Of a stretch of 64,000 nt of DNA, positions 49,725 to 58,418 are shown piece by piece. The notes below the pieces were generated by a model. It did not search any database, was not told where the DNA came from, and saw only the letters and a program-made list of their open reading frames with translations. The DNA is taken from assembly GCF_014191055.1 (NCBI RefSeq), contig NZ_JACHWB010000001.1, positions 959,875 through 1,023,874 on the forward strand, in the 5' to 3' direction. Position 1 is the stretch's first letter. Every line of letters starts with the position of its first letter. Position numbers and translations under genes: made by a program. This DNA is from Microvirga lupini. GTDB taxonomy: Bacteria > Pseudomonadota > Alphaproteobacteria > Rhizobiales > Beijerinckiaceae.

Positions 49725-51113
49725 ATGACGATGCCGATGGATCTCCTGCAGCGCCTGACGGGTCTTGTCGGATCGGCAGGTGTCGTCACAAACGCTTCCG
49801 ATCTCGAACCCTATGCGGTGGACTGGCGTAAGCTCTTCCCGGGCAAGCCCGCCTGCGTCGTTCGCCCGACCTCGACCGAGCAGGTGGCCGGGATCGTGCA
49901 GATCTGCCGTGAGTCGGGGACTGCTATCGTGCCCCAGGGCGGTAATACAGGGCTCGCCGGCGGGGCGGTGCCGGATCCGTCAGGCACGCAGGTGGTCCTG
50001 TCCCTCAACCGCATGGCGGCCATCCGTCATGTCGATCCGGTGGGCCTGACCATCGAGGCGGAGGCCGGATGCATTCTCAAAGTCGCGCAGGACGCTGCCG
50101 CCGCTGCCGGCCGGCTTCTGCCGATCAGCCTGGCGGCGGAGGGCTCGGCCACCATCGGTGGGGTCGTGGCGGCGAATGCCGGCGGAGTGAACGTCCTGCG
50201 CTACGGCATGACCCGCAGCCTCGTGCTCGGCCTCGAGGTGGTGCTGCCGGACGGCACCGTCGCCAACGGGCTGCGCCGCCTGCGCAAGGACAATGCGGGC
50301 TATGATTGGAAGCAGCTCTTCATCGGCAGCGAGGGCACGCTCGGAATCGTGACGGCGGCGGTCTTAAGGCTGCTGCCGCGGCCCAAGCATGCCGCAACGG
50401 CGCTGCTGTCCGTCGCCGATCCTGCGGCCGCCCTGCGGCTCCTGGCGCTGGCCCAGGACGAACTGGGGGATCAGATCTCGGCCTTCGAGCTGATCTCTGC
50501 CACCTCCATGCAGCTCGTCGCCAGGCACGCCGGCCTGAAGGCGCCGATTGCCGAGGGCGAGTGGTTCGTGCTGATCGAGGCAGCCTCCAGCCTTGCAGGC
50601 CTGCGCGAGGCGGCCGAGACCATGCTCGGGGCAGCTTTCGAGCAGGGGATCGCGCTCGATGGCGTCATTGCCGAATCAGGCGCGCAGGCGGCCCAGCTCT
50701 GGGCCCTTCGCGAGCACGTGACGGAATCGGAGGCGCGCGAGGGCAAGAGCGTCAAGCATGACGTCTCAGTGCCGCTTACGGACGTGCCGCGCTTCCTGTC
50801 CGAAGCTGGCGAGGCGCTGGCCGCCGGAGCACCCGGAACCCGCGTGAATGCCTTCGGACATCTGGGCGACGGCAACATCCACTACAACGTCCTTGTCGGA
50901 GCGGACCATGACGCAGGTGTCGTGAACCGCATCGTTCACGATGTGGTGGCGGCCTTCGGCGGCAGCATCTCGGCGGAGCACGGCATCGGCCAGTATCGCG
51001 TCGGTGAACTCGCTCGCTACCGCCCATCAACTGAGATGGAACTCGCCCGCACGATCAAGCGGGCGCTCGATCCCGACAACCGGCTCAACCCGGGCAAGGT
51101 GCTGTTGCCTTAA
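49725..51113 (+). CDS. FAD-linked oxidase (GlcD/D-2-hydroxyacid dehydrogenase family)
   Basis: 462 aa. The FAD-binding PCMH domain has VPQGGNTGLAGGAVPD (about residues 68-83) and GGVVAANAGGVN (about 146), and the C-terminal FAD-oxidase domain has GHLGDGNIHYNV (about 382) and EHGIGQYR (about 427). The family oxidises D-lactate, D-2-hydroxyglutarate or glycolate; the substrate is not decided by sequence. ATG 49725 has GAGGG upstream at good spacing; GTG 49695 is a possible earlier start. Confidence 0.9.
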   Translation: MTMPMDLLQRLTGLVGSAGVVTNASDLEPYAVDWRKLFPGKPACVVRPTSTEQVAGIVQICRESGTAIVPQGGNTGLAGGAVPDPSGTQVVLSLNRMAAIRHVDPVGLTIEAEAGCILKVAQDAAAAAGRLLPISLAAEGSATIGGVVAANAGGVNVLRYGMTRSLVLGLEVVLPDGTVANGLRRLRKDNAGYDWKQLFIGSEGTLGIVTAAVLRLLPRPKHAATALLSVADPAAALRLLALAQDELGDQISAFELISATSMQLVARHAGLKAPIAEGEWFVLIEAASSLAGLREAAETMLGAAFEQGIALDGVIAESGAQAAQLWALREHVTESEAREGKSVKHDVSVPLTDVPRFLSEAGEALAAGAPGTRVNAFGHLGDGNIHYNVLVGADHDAGVVNRIVHDVVAAFGGSISAEHGIGQYRVGELARYRPSTEMELARTIKRALDPDNRLNPGKVLLP

Positions 51114-51694
51114 GCCTGCTTTTCGACGCGGCCGAGCATGTAGAACTCGTCGTTCGGCCGCATGCTGCTGACATTGGCGAGACGGTTGGACATGGCGAAG
51201 AAGGCAGCGATCGCCGCGATGTCCCAGACGTCTTCTTCGCTGAAGCCGTGGCCGCTGAGAGCCGCTATGTCCGCGTCACCTGCGGTGTGGGCCTCAAGCG
51301 CCACCTTCATGGCGAAATCGAGCATCGCCCTCTGGCGGGGCGTGATGTCGGCCTTGCGGTAGTTGACGGCGACCTGATCGGCGATCAGCGGGTTCTTGGC
51401 CCGGATGCGCAGGATCGCTCCGTGCGCAATGACGCAATACTGGCACTGGTTCGCGTTGCTCGTCGCCACCACGATCATCTCGCGCTCGGCCTTCGTGAGA
51501 TTGCCGGGCTTGTCCATCAGTGCGTCGTGGTAGGCGAAGAAGGCACGGAACTCGTCGGGCCGGCGGGCGAGGACCAGGAAGACGTTCGGCACGAAGCCCG
51601 ATTTTTCCTGAACAGCCAGGATGCGCGTGCGGATGTCGTCCGGCAGGTCGGCGATCTCGGGGACGGGGAAACGGCTGATCGGCGGCTTGCTCAC
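51110..51694 (-). CDS. AhpD-like peroxidase-related protein
   Basis: 194 aa, helical, with the CxxC-containing motif NQCQYCVIAHGAI (Cys84, Cys87, His91), as in alkylhydroperoxidase D-fold carboxymuconolactone-decarboxylase-family proteins, and the peroxidase-related N-terminus FVPNVFLVLARRP. It may reduce peroxides or a thiol partner. The start is GTG 51694 (SKPPISRFP), with GAGGTG upstream; no in-frame ATG nearby fits. Its stop overlaps the end of the convergent FAD-oxidase gene by 4 bp. The enoyl-CoA hydratase gene is divergent. Confidence 0.85.
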   Translation of the reverse strand: MSKPPISRFPVPEIADLPDDIRTRILAVQEKSGFVPNVFLVLARRPDEFRAFFAYHDALMDKPGNLTKAEREMIVVATSNANQCQYCVIAHGAILRIRAKNPLIADQVAVNYRKADITPRQRAMLDFAMKVALEAHTAGDADIAALSGHGFSEEDVWDIAAIAAFFAMSNRLANVSSMRPNDEFYMLGRVEKQA

Positions 51695-51811
51695 GGGACA
51701 CCTCTTCTCAATGGGCTTCTCCGGAGGGGCATTCCAGAGGCTTCTTGCCAGATCGAGCTTATTCGGGTTGGATTCCGTAAACAATGTGCCCTGACCCGAA
51801 GGAGAGCATCC

Positions 51812-52612
51812 ATGAGCGCCCAGCAGGCCTTGTCCCACGCGAGCATCCTGCTGCGAGAGGAGCAGGGCGGGGTGGTCACCCTCACCCTCAATCGCCCGGC
51901 TCAGTTCAATGCCCTGTCCGAGGAGATGCTGTCGGCCCTCCAAGAGTCGCTCGACGACCTGAAGCAGGACGAGACGGTTCGCTGCGTCGTGATCGCCGCA
52001 TCGGGCAAGGCCTTCTGCGCCGGTCACGACCTCAAGCAGATGCGCGCCAATCCGCGCCAGGATTACTACGAGGCGCTGTTCGCCCGATGCAGCCGGGTCA
52101 TGCAGGCCATCGTAAACCTGCCGGTTCCAGTCATTGCCCGCGTGCATGGCATGGCCACCGCCGCCGGCTGCCAGCTGGTGGCCTCCTGCGATCTGGCCAT
52201 AGCCACCGAGAGCGCCACCTTCGCGGTCTCCGGCATCAATGTAGGTTTGTTCTGCTCCACCCCGGCGGTGGCGCTCTCGCGCAACGTTTCGCCCAAGCAT
52301 GCCTTCGACATGCTCGTGACGGGCCGCTTCATCTCATCCGCCGAAGCTCTGTCCTTTGGGCTCGTCAGCCGTGTGGCGCCTGATGCTGAGCTGGACGAAG
52401 CAGTCGCCGCATTGACGGCAAGCATCTGCGCGAAGAGCCCGGTGGCGATCCGCACAGGCAAGGCCATGTTCGGCCGACAGCGCTCCATGAGCCTGGAAGA
52501 GGCCTATTCCTACGCCGGCAACGTCATGGCCTGCAACATGATGGCCGAGGATGCCGCGGAAGGCATCGACGCCTTCATCGAAAAGCGCAAGCCGGTGTGG
52601 AAGGGGCGCTGA
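51812..52612 (+). CDS. Enoyl-CoA hydratase/isomerase-family protein lacking catalytic glutamates
   Basis: 266 aa crotonase-fold protein. The CoA-binding/oxyanion stretches AFCAGHDLKQM (about residues 67-77) and MATAAGCQLVASCDLA are present, but the two hydratase glutamates are replaced: Gln121 aligns with the first and Gly141 with the second. This resembles the ECHDC3-like subfamily, so a simple hydratase reaction is not expected; it may act as a different crotonase or be non-catalytic. ATG 51812 has AAGGAGAG upstream. Confidence 0.85.
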   Translation: MSAQQALSHASILLREEQGGVVTLTLNRPAQFNALSEEMLSALQESLDDLKQDETVRCVVIAASGKAFCAGHDLKQMRANPRQDYYEALFARCSRVMQAIVNLPVPVIARVHGMATAAGCQLVASCDLAIATESATFAVSGINVGLFCSTPAVALSRNVSPKHAFDMLVTGRFISSAEALSFGLVSRVAPDAELDEAVAALTASICAKSPVAIRTGKAMFGRQRSMSLEEAYSYAGNVMACNMMAEDAAEGIDAFIEKRKPVWKGR

Positions 52613-52624
52613 AACGCCCCTCCG

Positions 52625-54265
52625 TCAGTTCGCAGTTTTATAAGCCCGCGCCATCTCGCGCAGCTGGAATTTCTGGATCTTGCCCGTAGAGGTCTTAGGC
52701 AGTTCCGTGAAGATCACCGTGCGCGGGCACTTGTAGGACGCGAGGTTCTGACGGCACCATGCGATGATGTCCTCAGGCGTTACCGACTGGTCGGGCTTCA
52801 GCTCCACGAAAGCGCAGGGCGTCTCGCCCCATTTCTCGTCGGGCATGGCCACGACTGCGGCCGCCTGAATGGCCGGGTGCTTGTAGAGCGCATCCTCCAC
52901 CTCGATGGACGAGATGTTCTCGCCGCCGGAGATGATGATGTCCTTCGAGCGGTCCTTCAGCTGCACATAGCCGTCCGGGTACTTCACGCCGAGATCGCCG
53001 GAGTGGAACCAGCCGCCCTCGAAGGCCTTGGCCGTGCCGGCGGGGTTCTTGAGATAGCCCTTCATCACCACGTTGCCGCGGAACATCACTTCGCCCAGGG
53101 TCTGGCCGTCCGCCGGCACGGGCTGCATGGTCATCGGATCGAGCACATTGAGGGATTCGAGCACCGGATAACGCACACCCTGGCGTGCCTTCTTCGCCGC
53201 GTACTCGCCCGACTCGAGATTGTCCCATTCCTGGTGCCACTCGTTGACGACGGCAGGGCCGTAGACTTCCGTCAGGCCATAGACATGGGTGACGTCGAAG
53301 CCCGCTCTCTTCATGGCAGCGAGAACCGCTTCCGGCGGCGGGGCGGCCGCCGTCATGAACTTCACCGTATGCGGCACCGGCCGCTTCTCGGCCTCAGGCG
53401 CATTGAGCAGGGTCGACATGACGATGGGCGCACCGCAGAGATGCGTAACCTTGTGATCAGCGAGCGCATCGTACACGGGCTTGGCACGCACGGCCCGCAG
53501 GCACACATGGGTGCCGGCCACGATGGACAGCGACCAGGGGAAGCACCAGCCGTTGCAGTGGAACATGGGCAGGGTCCACAGATAGACCGGGTGCTGACCC
53601 ATGCCGCCCGTGATGATGTTGCCCATGGCGAGCAGATAAGCGCCGCGATGGTGATAGACGACGCCTTTCGGATCGCCGGTGGTGCCGGAGGTGTAGTTCA
53701 GGGTGATGGCGTCCCACTCGTCCTGCGGCGGGCTCCAGGCGAAGTTCGGATCGCCATGGCTCACGAATTCCTCGTATTCCATGCTGCCGAGGCGCTCGCC
53801 CGACCCGGTAAATTCCGGATCGTCATAGTCGATCACCAGAGGCTTGTTCGCACTCAGTTCGAGGGCGGCTTTGACGGTGGCGGAGAACTCCCTGTCCGTG
53901 ATCAGAACCTTGGCTTCGCTGTGCTCCAGCGAAAAGGCGATGATCTTCGCGTCCAGGCGCGTGTTGAGGGTGTTGAGCACCGCCCCGGCCATCGGTACGC
54001 CGTAATGGCACTCGAGCATGGCCGGCGTGTTCGGCAGCATGACCGAGACCGTATCGCCCCGCCCGATGCCGCGCTGGGCCAAGGCTGAGGCGAGGCGCCG
54101 CGCGCGCGCATAGAGGTCACTGTAGGTGCGCCTCAATGGACCGTGGATAACGGCGATCCGGTCAGGATGCACACTCGCTGCGCGCTCCAGGAAGCTGAGG
54201 GGCGTCAGCGGCTGGTAGTTCGCCGGGTTCTTGCCGAGATCGGTGTTGTAGATGCTCGGAGCCAC
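52625..54265 (-). CDS. Acyl-CoA synthetase (AMP-forming)
   Basis: 546 aa ANL-superfamily enzyme. The P-loop YTSGTTGDPKGV (about residue 190), VYGLTEVYGPA (about 330), WFHSGDLGVKYPDGY (about 424) and the C-terminal catalytic Lys in KTSTGKIQKFQLRE (about 530) are present. It activates fatty or related carboxylic acids as acyl-CoA. The start is GTG 54265 with GGGGGAGG upstream. It lies convergent to the crotonase gene, and a pair of palindromic repeats separates it from eda. Confidence 0.92.
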   Translation of the reverse strand: MAPSIYNTDLGKNPANYQPLTPLSFLERAASVHPDRIAVIHGPLRRTYSDLYARARRLASALAQRGIGRGDTVSVMLPNTPAMLECHYGVPMAGAVLNTLNTRLDAKIIAFSLEHSEAKVLITDREFSATVKAALELSANKPLVIDYDDPEFTGSGERLGSMEYEEFVSHGDPNFAWSPPQDEWDAITLNYTSGTTGDPKGVVYHHRGAYLLAMGNIITGGMGQHPVYLWTLPMFHCNGWCFPWSLSIVAGTHVCLRAVRAKPVYDALADHKVTHLCGAPIVMSTLLNAPEAEKRPVPHTVKFMTAAAPPPEAVLAAMKRAGFDVTHVYGLTEVYGPAVVNEWHQEWDNLESGEYAAKKARQGVRYPVLESLNVLDPMTMQPVPADGQTLGEVMFRGNVVMKGYLKNPAGTAKAFEGGWFHSGDLGVKYPDGYVQLKDRSKDIIISGGENISSIEVEDALYKHPAIQAAAVVAMPDEKWGETPCAFVELKPDQSVTPEDIIAWCRQNLASYKCPRTVIFTELPKTSTGKIQKFQLREMARAYKTAN

Positions 54266-54282
54266 GTCTGGTCCTCCCCCTT

Positions 54283-54395
54283 AGAGCATCGTGCGGAAAA
54301 GGGATTCCGGTTTCCCTGTCACACGATGCTCTCATCTAGAAGAAAGCATCGGATCTGATCCCAAAAGTGGTGTCCACTTTTGGGTCCGATGCTTT
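54283..54395. repeat. Pair of palindromic intergenic repeats (type B)
   Basis: Two palindromes: 54283-54332 with arms AGAGCATCGT / ACGATGCTCT, and 54343-54395 with arms AAAGCATCGGA / TCCGATGCTTT enclosing CCAAAAGTGG / CCACTTTTGG. The second is the same element as at 14816-14853, and the first is related to 14863-14934, so this is a second copy of the composite, in reverse order. Confidence 0.87.
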
Positions 54396-54456
54396 AGCCG
54401 TAAGTATTGCCATGAGCAGGGAGCCTGACAATCCTACCAAATGTGAGGAGCCGCGT

Positions 54457-55122
54457 TCACGCCTTGGCTGCTGCAACAGCCCTCTGCGCTTTCGCCGTGA
54501 TCTCATCCCAGGCTCCGGCGCGGATGTCCGAGAGCGGGCAGATCCATGAGCCGCCGATGGCCACCACATTGGGGAGGGCGAGCCAATCCTTGGCGTTCTT
54601 CTCATCGACGCCGCCTGTGGGGCAGAAGCGCGCCTGCGGGAACGGACCTGCAAGAGCCTTCAGGGCAGGAATGCCTCCTGCGGCGACGGCGGGGAAGAAC
54701 TTGACGGTCTGGAAGCCATGGGCCAGCGCCATCATCAGTTCCGACGCCGTGGCGATGCCGGGAATGAACGGCATCTCGCTTCGGGATGCGGCATCGAGCA
54801 GGTCCGGCGTTGCGCCGGGGCTCAGGGCATAGCGGGCACCGAGCGCCTGAGCCCGCTCCAGATCCTTCGGCGTCAGAACCGTTCCGATGCCGACGATGGC
54901 CTCCGGCACATCGTGGATGATGGCCGCCGCCGCATCGGCCGCCGCCGGTGTGCGCAGGGTGATCTCGAGGAGGCGCAGGCCGCCCGCCACGAGGGCGCGC
55001 GCGAGAGGAACCGCATCCTCCACACGCTCCAGAGTGATGACCGGAACGACGGGCCCGGAGCGGAGCAGATCGGCAAGCTGCCGGTCGCGGGATTCAGCGA
55101 GAGCTGACAGATCTTGGGTCAT
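54457..55122 (-). CDS. eda: 2-keto-3-deoxy-6-phosphogluconate aldolase
   Basis: 221 aa TIM-barrel class I aldolase. The catalytic Glu53 (LLEITLRTP) and Schiff-base Lys140 (TVKFFPA) are in place, and GIGTVLTP and CPTGGV complete the pattern. It cleaves KDPG to pyruvate and glyceraldehyde-3-phosphate in the Entner-Doudoroff pathway. ATG 55122 has GGAG 8 bases upstream; an ATG 7 codons earlier is also in frame. kdgK lies 39 bp upstream on the same strand. Confidence 0.95.
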   Translation of the reverse strand: MTQDLSALAESRDRQLADLLRSGPVVPVITLERVEDAVPLARALVAGGLRLLEITLRTPAAADAAAAIIHDVPEAIVGIGTVLTPKDLERAQALGARYALSPGATPDLLDAASRSEMPFIPGIATASELMMALAHGFQTVKFFPAVAAGGIPALKALAGPFPQARFCPTGGVDEKNAKDWLALPNVVAIGGSWICPLSDIRAGAWDEITAKAQRAVAAAKA

Positions 55123-55161
55123 CCGAGGAACTCCTTGGGCCATGTGTTCATGCAGAGCGGC

Positions 55162-56064
55162 TTATAATTGGGGCATGGCATCGCGCGGAATGATTGCGCC
55201 ACGGTAGCGCACAACCTGGCCGGCGAGGCGGTGGCCGGCCTGGGCCGCCGCCTCAGGGCCTTGTCCCAAAAGACGCGCGTGCAGATAGGCCGCCGCGAAG
55301 CTGTCTCCGGCTGCAGTCGTGTCGACCACATCGTCCGCAGGCGTGCCCTGAACGACGAACTCCTTACCCTTCAGCATAACCCGGCACGTGAGATCAGGAT
55401 ATTTGAGCACGATCTCTGCCCGGTCCGCGAAGGCCAGCACTTCATCGACTCCCGCGCTTCCAAACAGCAGATCGAGGTCTTCCGTCGAGGCGAGAATGAT
55501 ATCGGCGCACACGAAGGCCTGCCGGAACGCCGTCCGGGCGATCTCCCGATCGGGCCAGCCGCGCGGGCGGAAATTGGTATCGAAGGCCACACGCTTTCCA
55601 GCCGAGCGCACGTCACGAAGGGCGTCAAACAGGCGATCGCGCCCTTCATCCCCGTAGAGGGACAGCGAGATCCCCGAGAAATAGACGAGGTCGTCATTGG
55701 CAAGAGAGGTGATGATCGAGCGGGCTTCGGGAGCCTGGAAGAGCAGGCGGGCGGCTGCGGTCTCGCGCCAATACGAGAACCGGCGCTCGCCCTTGGAATC
55801 CGTCTGAATGATGTAAAGGCCTGGCAAGCGGCCGGCCAGGCGCAGCACGCGGCTCGTGCCCACGCCCTCCGCCTGCCACGCGGCCATCAGCCCGTCGCTC
55901 CAGCTGTCATCTCCCAAGGCCGTGACGTAATCGACCGGTGAACCGAGGCGGGCGAGATAGACGGCCGTATTGAGGGTGTCTCCGCCAAAGCTTCGGGACA
56001 GCCTGCCATCGGCCTCCTCCCGCAGCTCGATCATGCATTCCCCAATGCAGGCGACCCGTGTCAT
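55162..56064 (-). CDS. kdgK: 2-keto-3-deoxygluconate kinase, PfkB family
   Basis: 300 aa ribokinase-like sugar kinase. The N-terminal GGDTLNTAVYLARLG and the C-terminal DTTAAGDSFAAAYL with the catalytic Asp254 are clear, and the sequence VAFDTNFRPRGW near residue 160 is typical of KDG kinases. It phosphorylates 2-keto-3-deoxygluconate to KDPG, feeding Eda encoded directly downstream. ATG 56064 starts MTRVACIGECMIEL. I assign the gene from kinase type and context with eda. Confidence 0.9.
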   Translation of the reverse strand: MTRVACIGECMIELREEADGRLSRSFGGDTLNTAVYLARLGSPVDYVTALGDDSWSDGLMAAWQAEGVGTSRVLRLAGRLPGLYIIQTDSKGERRFSYWRETAAARLLFQAPEARSIITSLANDDLVYFSGISLSLYGDEGRDRLFDALRDVRSAGKRVAFDTNFRPRGWPDREIARTAFRQAFVCADIILASTEDLDLLFGSAGVDEVLAFADRAEIVLKYPDLTCRVMLKGKEFVVQGTPADDVVDTTAAGDSFAAAYLHARLLGQGPEAAAQAGHRLAGQVVRYRGAIIPRDAMPQL

Positions 56065-56432
56065 GCTTTCACCGTGGCGTTGTTCGATCCCGCTAGGGAA
56101 TATGATGGGACGAGGCTCTTTGTCGATCCGAATATTGCAATCATCGGCTTGGCCCACCGAACGATGAAGATCAAGCCATGATGGCTGTAAAACTGATTCT
56201 CCCGTACGGCCTAAACCTCTGCCGCAATCGTCCGAAGTTGAACGAAATCGGCCGCGCAACAATCTGGAGCCCACGAAGGCAAGGCAGCAAACAGGCGGCT
56301 CTTGACGAGATATGAGCAAGTATCCCTTGTCAATTGTGCGTAAAACCAACTTTGCCACTTTAATTCCTGGCTGAACGCGCTAATGAGGATTTGCTGTCTT
56401 ATGCATTCACCGTCGAAAACAAGGAGTTCCTG
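56065..56432. other. Divergent spacer between kdgK and the HU-like gene
   Basis: A 368-bp region without a protein-like frame. A CTTGAC hexamer at 56301-56306, as in alphaproteobacterial -35 boxes, lies in the AT-rich half nearest the HU gene, but no matching -10 at normal spacing is convincing. It should contain promoters for both genes. Confidence 0.4.
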
Positions 56433-56909
56433 ATGGCCAAGACTGCAACCAAGGTTTCCAAGAAGGCCCCGGCCAAGAAGGCTGCGGCGCCGAAGGCTGC
56501 AGCAAAGGCAACGTCGAAGACCGCAAAGGCGCCCGCCAAGGCTGCCGGCAAGGCGGCTGCGACGAAGGCTGCCAGCAAGACGTCGAAGGCTGCCGTGAAG
56601 AAGACCGCGAAGGCCTCGGCCTCGTCGGCTTCCCCGATCCTGACGCTGCGCAACATTGCCGATCGTCTGTCCGAGATGCACGAGGTTCCCAAGCGCCAGG
56701 CCAACGAGATGTTGACCCAGGTGGTCGAGATGATCGCCAAGAGCCTGAAGAAGGGCGACAAGATCCGCCTGGCCGGCCTCGGCATCCTGCAGGTGCGCAA
56801 GCGCGCCGCCCGCATGGGCCGCAATCCCCAGACCGGCGAACCGGTGAAGATCAAGGCTTCGAAGAAGATCGCCTTCCGCGCGGCCAAGGATCTCAAGGAC
56901 TCCATCTGA
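56433..56909 (+). CDS. HU-family nucleoid protein with N-terminal histone-H1-like tail
   Basis: 158 aa. Residues 1-68 are almost entirely Ala, Lys, Pro, Thr and Ser (KKAPAKKAA, KAPAKAAGKAAATKAA) and resemble histone H1 tails, while residues 70-158 form an HU/IHF domain (LRNIADRLSEMHEV, GDKIRLAGLGILQVRKRAARMGRNPQTGEPVKI, ASKKIAFRAAKDLKD). It binds DNA and probably compacts the nucleoid. ATG 56433 has AAGGAG 6 bases upstream. A strong terminator follows. Confidence 0.93.
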   Translation: MAKTATKVSKKAPAKKAAAPKAAAKATSKTAKAPAKAAGKAAATKAASKTSKAAVKKTAKASASSASPILTLRNIADRLSEMHEVPKRQANEMLTQVVEMIAKSLKKGDKIRLAGLGILQVRKRAARMGRNPQTGEPVKIKASKKIAFRAAKDLKDSI

Positions 56910-56967
56910 GCGACCTCGATGGGTCGGAGGGATCTCTTCGACCACGGAAGACGCCGGATCTCTCTAT

Positions 56968-56997
56968 AAGCAAGGCAGGAAGCTGCCTTGCTTTTTT
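56968..56997 (+). terminator. Rho-independent terminator of the HU-like gene
   Basis: An 11-bp perfect stem AAGCAAGGCAG / CTGCCTTGCTT with a GAAG loop runs into TTTTTT. It starts 58 bp after the HU gene stop. Confidence 0.92.
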
Positions 56998-57106
56998 GTT
57001 GCCCGGTGCTTGTGGCGCATGGGCTTTCCGGCTTTGACGTCGTCAGCAGATCCTTCCGCCGCGGCGTTCGGGTGGACCCTGAACGGATCAGCCCTAGAAC
57101 AGGAGC

Positions 57107-57856
57107 GTGCATGATGATCGTCCTCAACAGCAGCGGCACAGCAGTATCGTAAGGGTTGTCGTCATCCGCTTGGCCCTTGCTCTCGTGCTCGGGCTGGCCG
57201 TCACGGCAGGATTGATCCGGGCTGGTTTTCTCGACATTCCGAGCAGGTTCAATCCATTCGCGCCTTTGCAGATCGCGGACGAGGTCAACTGGCTGACCCG
57301 ATGGAAGCTCGCCCGTCTTGAGCGGGATCGCCGGCAATGCTTGGCCGTCCTGGATGGGTCACCGGTCTCGCACAGAGCCGTACCGGATCGCGCACCTGAG
57401 GAAGGCTGCGGATTGTCGAATGCCGTCGAGGTGTCGCGGTCCTCAGTCGGATTGAACGGGGGTTTTACGGCCACGTGTCCGCTGACGGTAGCCTGGGCCT
57501 TGTTCGAGCAGCACGTCCTGCGACCGGCCGCGCAGGAACACCTCAGCCAGGAAGTCGTGAGGGTCGCGCATCTCGGCACCTATGCCTGCCGAAACATCAA
57601 TCACCGCGCCGGCGGGCGGCGCAGCGAACATGCCACCGCCAACGCCATCGATATTGCAGGCTTCGTGCTTGCCAGCGGGCAGCAGGTTACGGTGAGGGGT
57701 GACTGGACCGGAGGCGATCAAAACCGCGAGGCCTTCCTGCGCGCTCTGAGAGATGGGGCCTGTCGGTTCTTCGATGTGGTGCTCAGCCCCGATTACAACG
57801 AGGCTCACCATGATCATTTTCACTTCGATATGGGGTCTTACCGGGCGTGCCGGTGA
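57107..57856 (+). CDS. Extensin-like C-terminal domain protein
   Basis: 249 aa with one N-terminal membrane anchor (about residues 15-40) and an extracytoplasmic extensin_C domain. The motifs RRSEHATANAIDIAGF and EAHHDHFHFD supply His/Asp residues like those of LAS-type zinc peptidases, so an enzyme acting on cell-wall peptides is plausible. The start is GTG 57107, with AGGAG unusually close (1 base) upstream; the true start is uncertain, but no better candidate exists. Confidence 0.83.
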   Translation: MHDDRPQQQRHSSIVRVVVIRLALALVLGLAVTAGLIRAGFLDIPSRFNPFAPLQIADEVNWLTRWKLARLERDRRQCLAVLDGSPVSHRAVPDRAPEEGCGLSNAVEVSRSSVGLNGGFTATCPLTVAWALFEQHVLRPAAQEHLSQEVVRVAHLGTYACRNINHRAGGRRSEHATANAIDIAGFVLASGQQVTVRGDWTGGDQNREAFLRALRDGACRFFDVVLSPDYNEAHHDHFHFDMGSYRACR

Positions 57857-57886
57857 CAAGCCCGTCTTCGCTGAGAAGCAAGCGGC

Positions 57887-58126
57887 TTAGTTCATCGCGT
57901 AGCTGGGGGCCTCACCCATTTGAGCCGCTTTGGCGGCCAGAAGCAGGGCTTCGCCGAGTTCCCGCGCATGTTCGGGGGTCATGGCCACCGGCATCTGACG
58001 CCGAATGCCCTGCTCGTATTCCTCAGGAGTCGTCGCGAGTTCAATCACCATCATCGCGTCCCGGCCGTCCAACGTGCCGACGGAGAAGCTGGTGAGAGCA
58101 CCGATCAGGTCCATATCCGGTTTCAT
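57887..58126 (-). CDS. Small hypothetical protein
   Basis: 79 aa, acidic and methionine-rich (MKPDMDLIGALTSFSVGTLD ... AMMVIELATTPEEYEQG), helical in the second half. No known motif. ATG 58126 has AAGGGG 8 bases upstream; an in-frame ATG at 58228 would extend it by 34 residues of unlike composition. It is convergent with the extensin gene. Function unknown. Confidence 0.65.
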   Translation of the reverse strand: MKPDMDLIGALTSFSVGTLDGRDAMMVIELATTPEEYEQGIRRQMPVAMTPEHARELGEALLLAAKAAQMGEAPSYAMN

Positions 58127-58418
58127 GTTTAAAGCCCCTTGCGTAGCGTCATTGAACTTTAATGAACTCACCGGACCCTGTCTGCTCTGCGTATAGAGAG
58201 TGGATTTTGTTACGTTCCTGTTTTCCAAGCGATATCGTTGTATTCATTGCATTTTCTGCCGCATGTGAGGACTAAAAATAACCCGCCATCTCGTTGAGGC
58301 CTAAGATCCGCTGGCAGGATTTGTGATGATCCCGGCGCATCAAATGCTCGATTGGCGCGTTGACCTCGCGCAGCCTTGGCATTGATCGATGGATCGCGAG
58401 CCGGGAGCGGAGGTAGTC

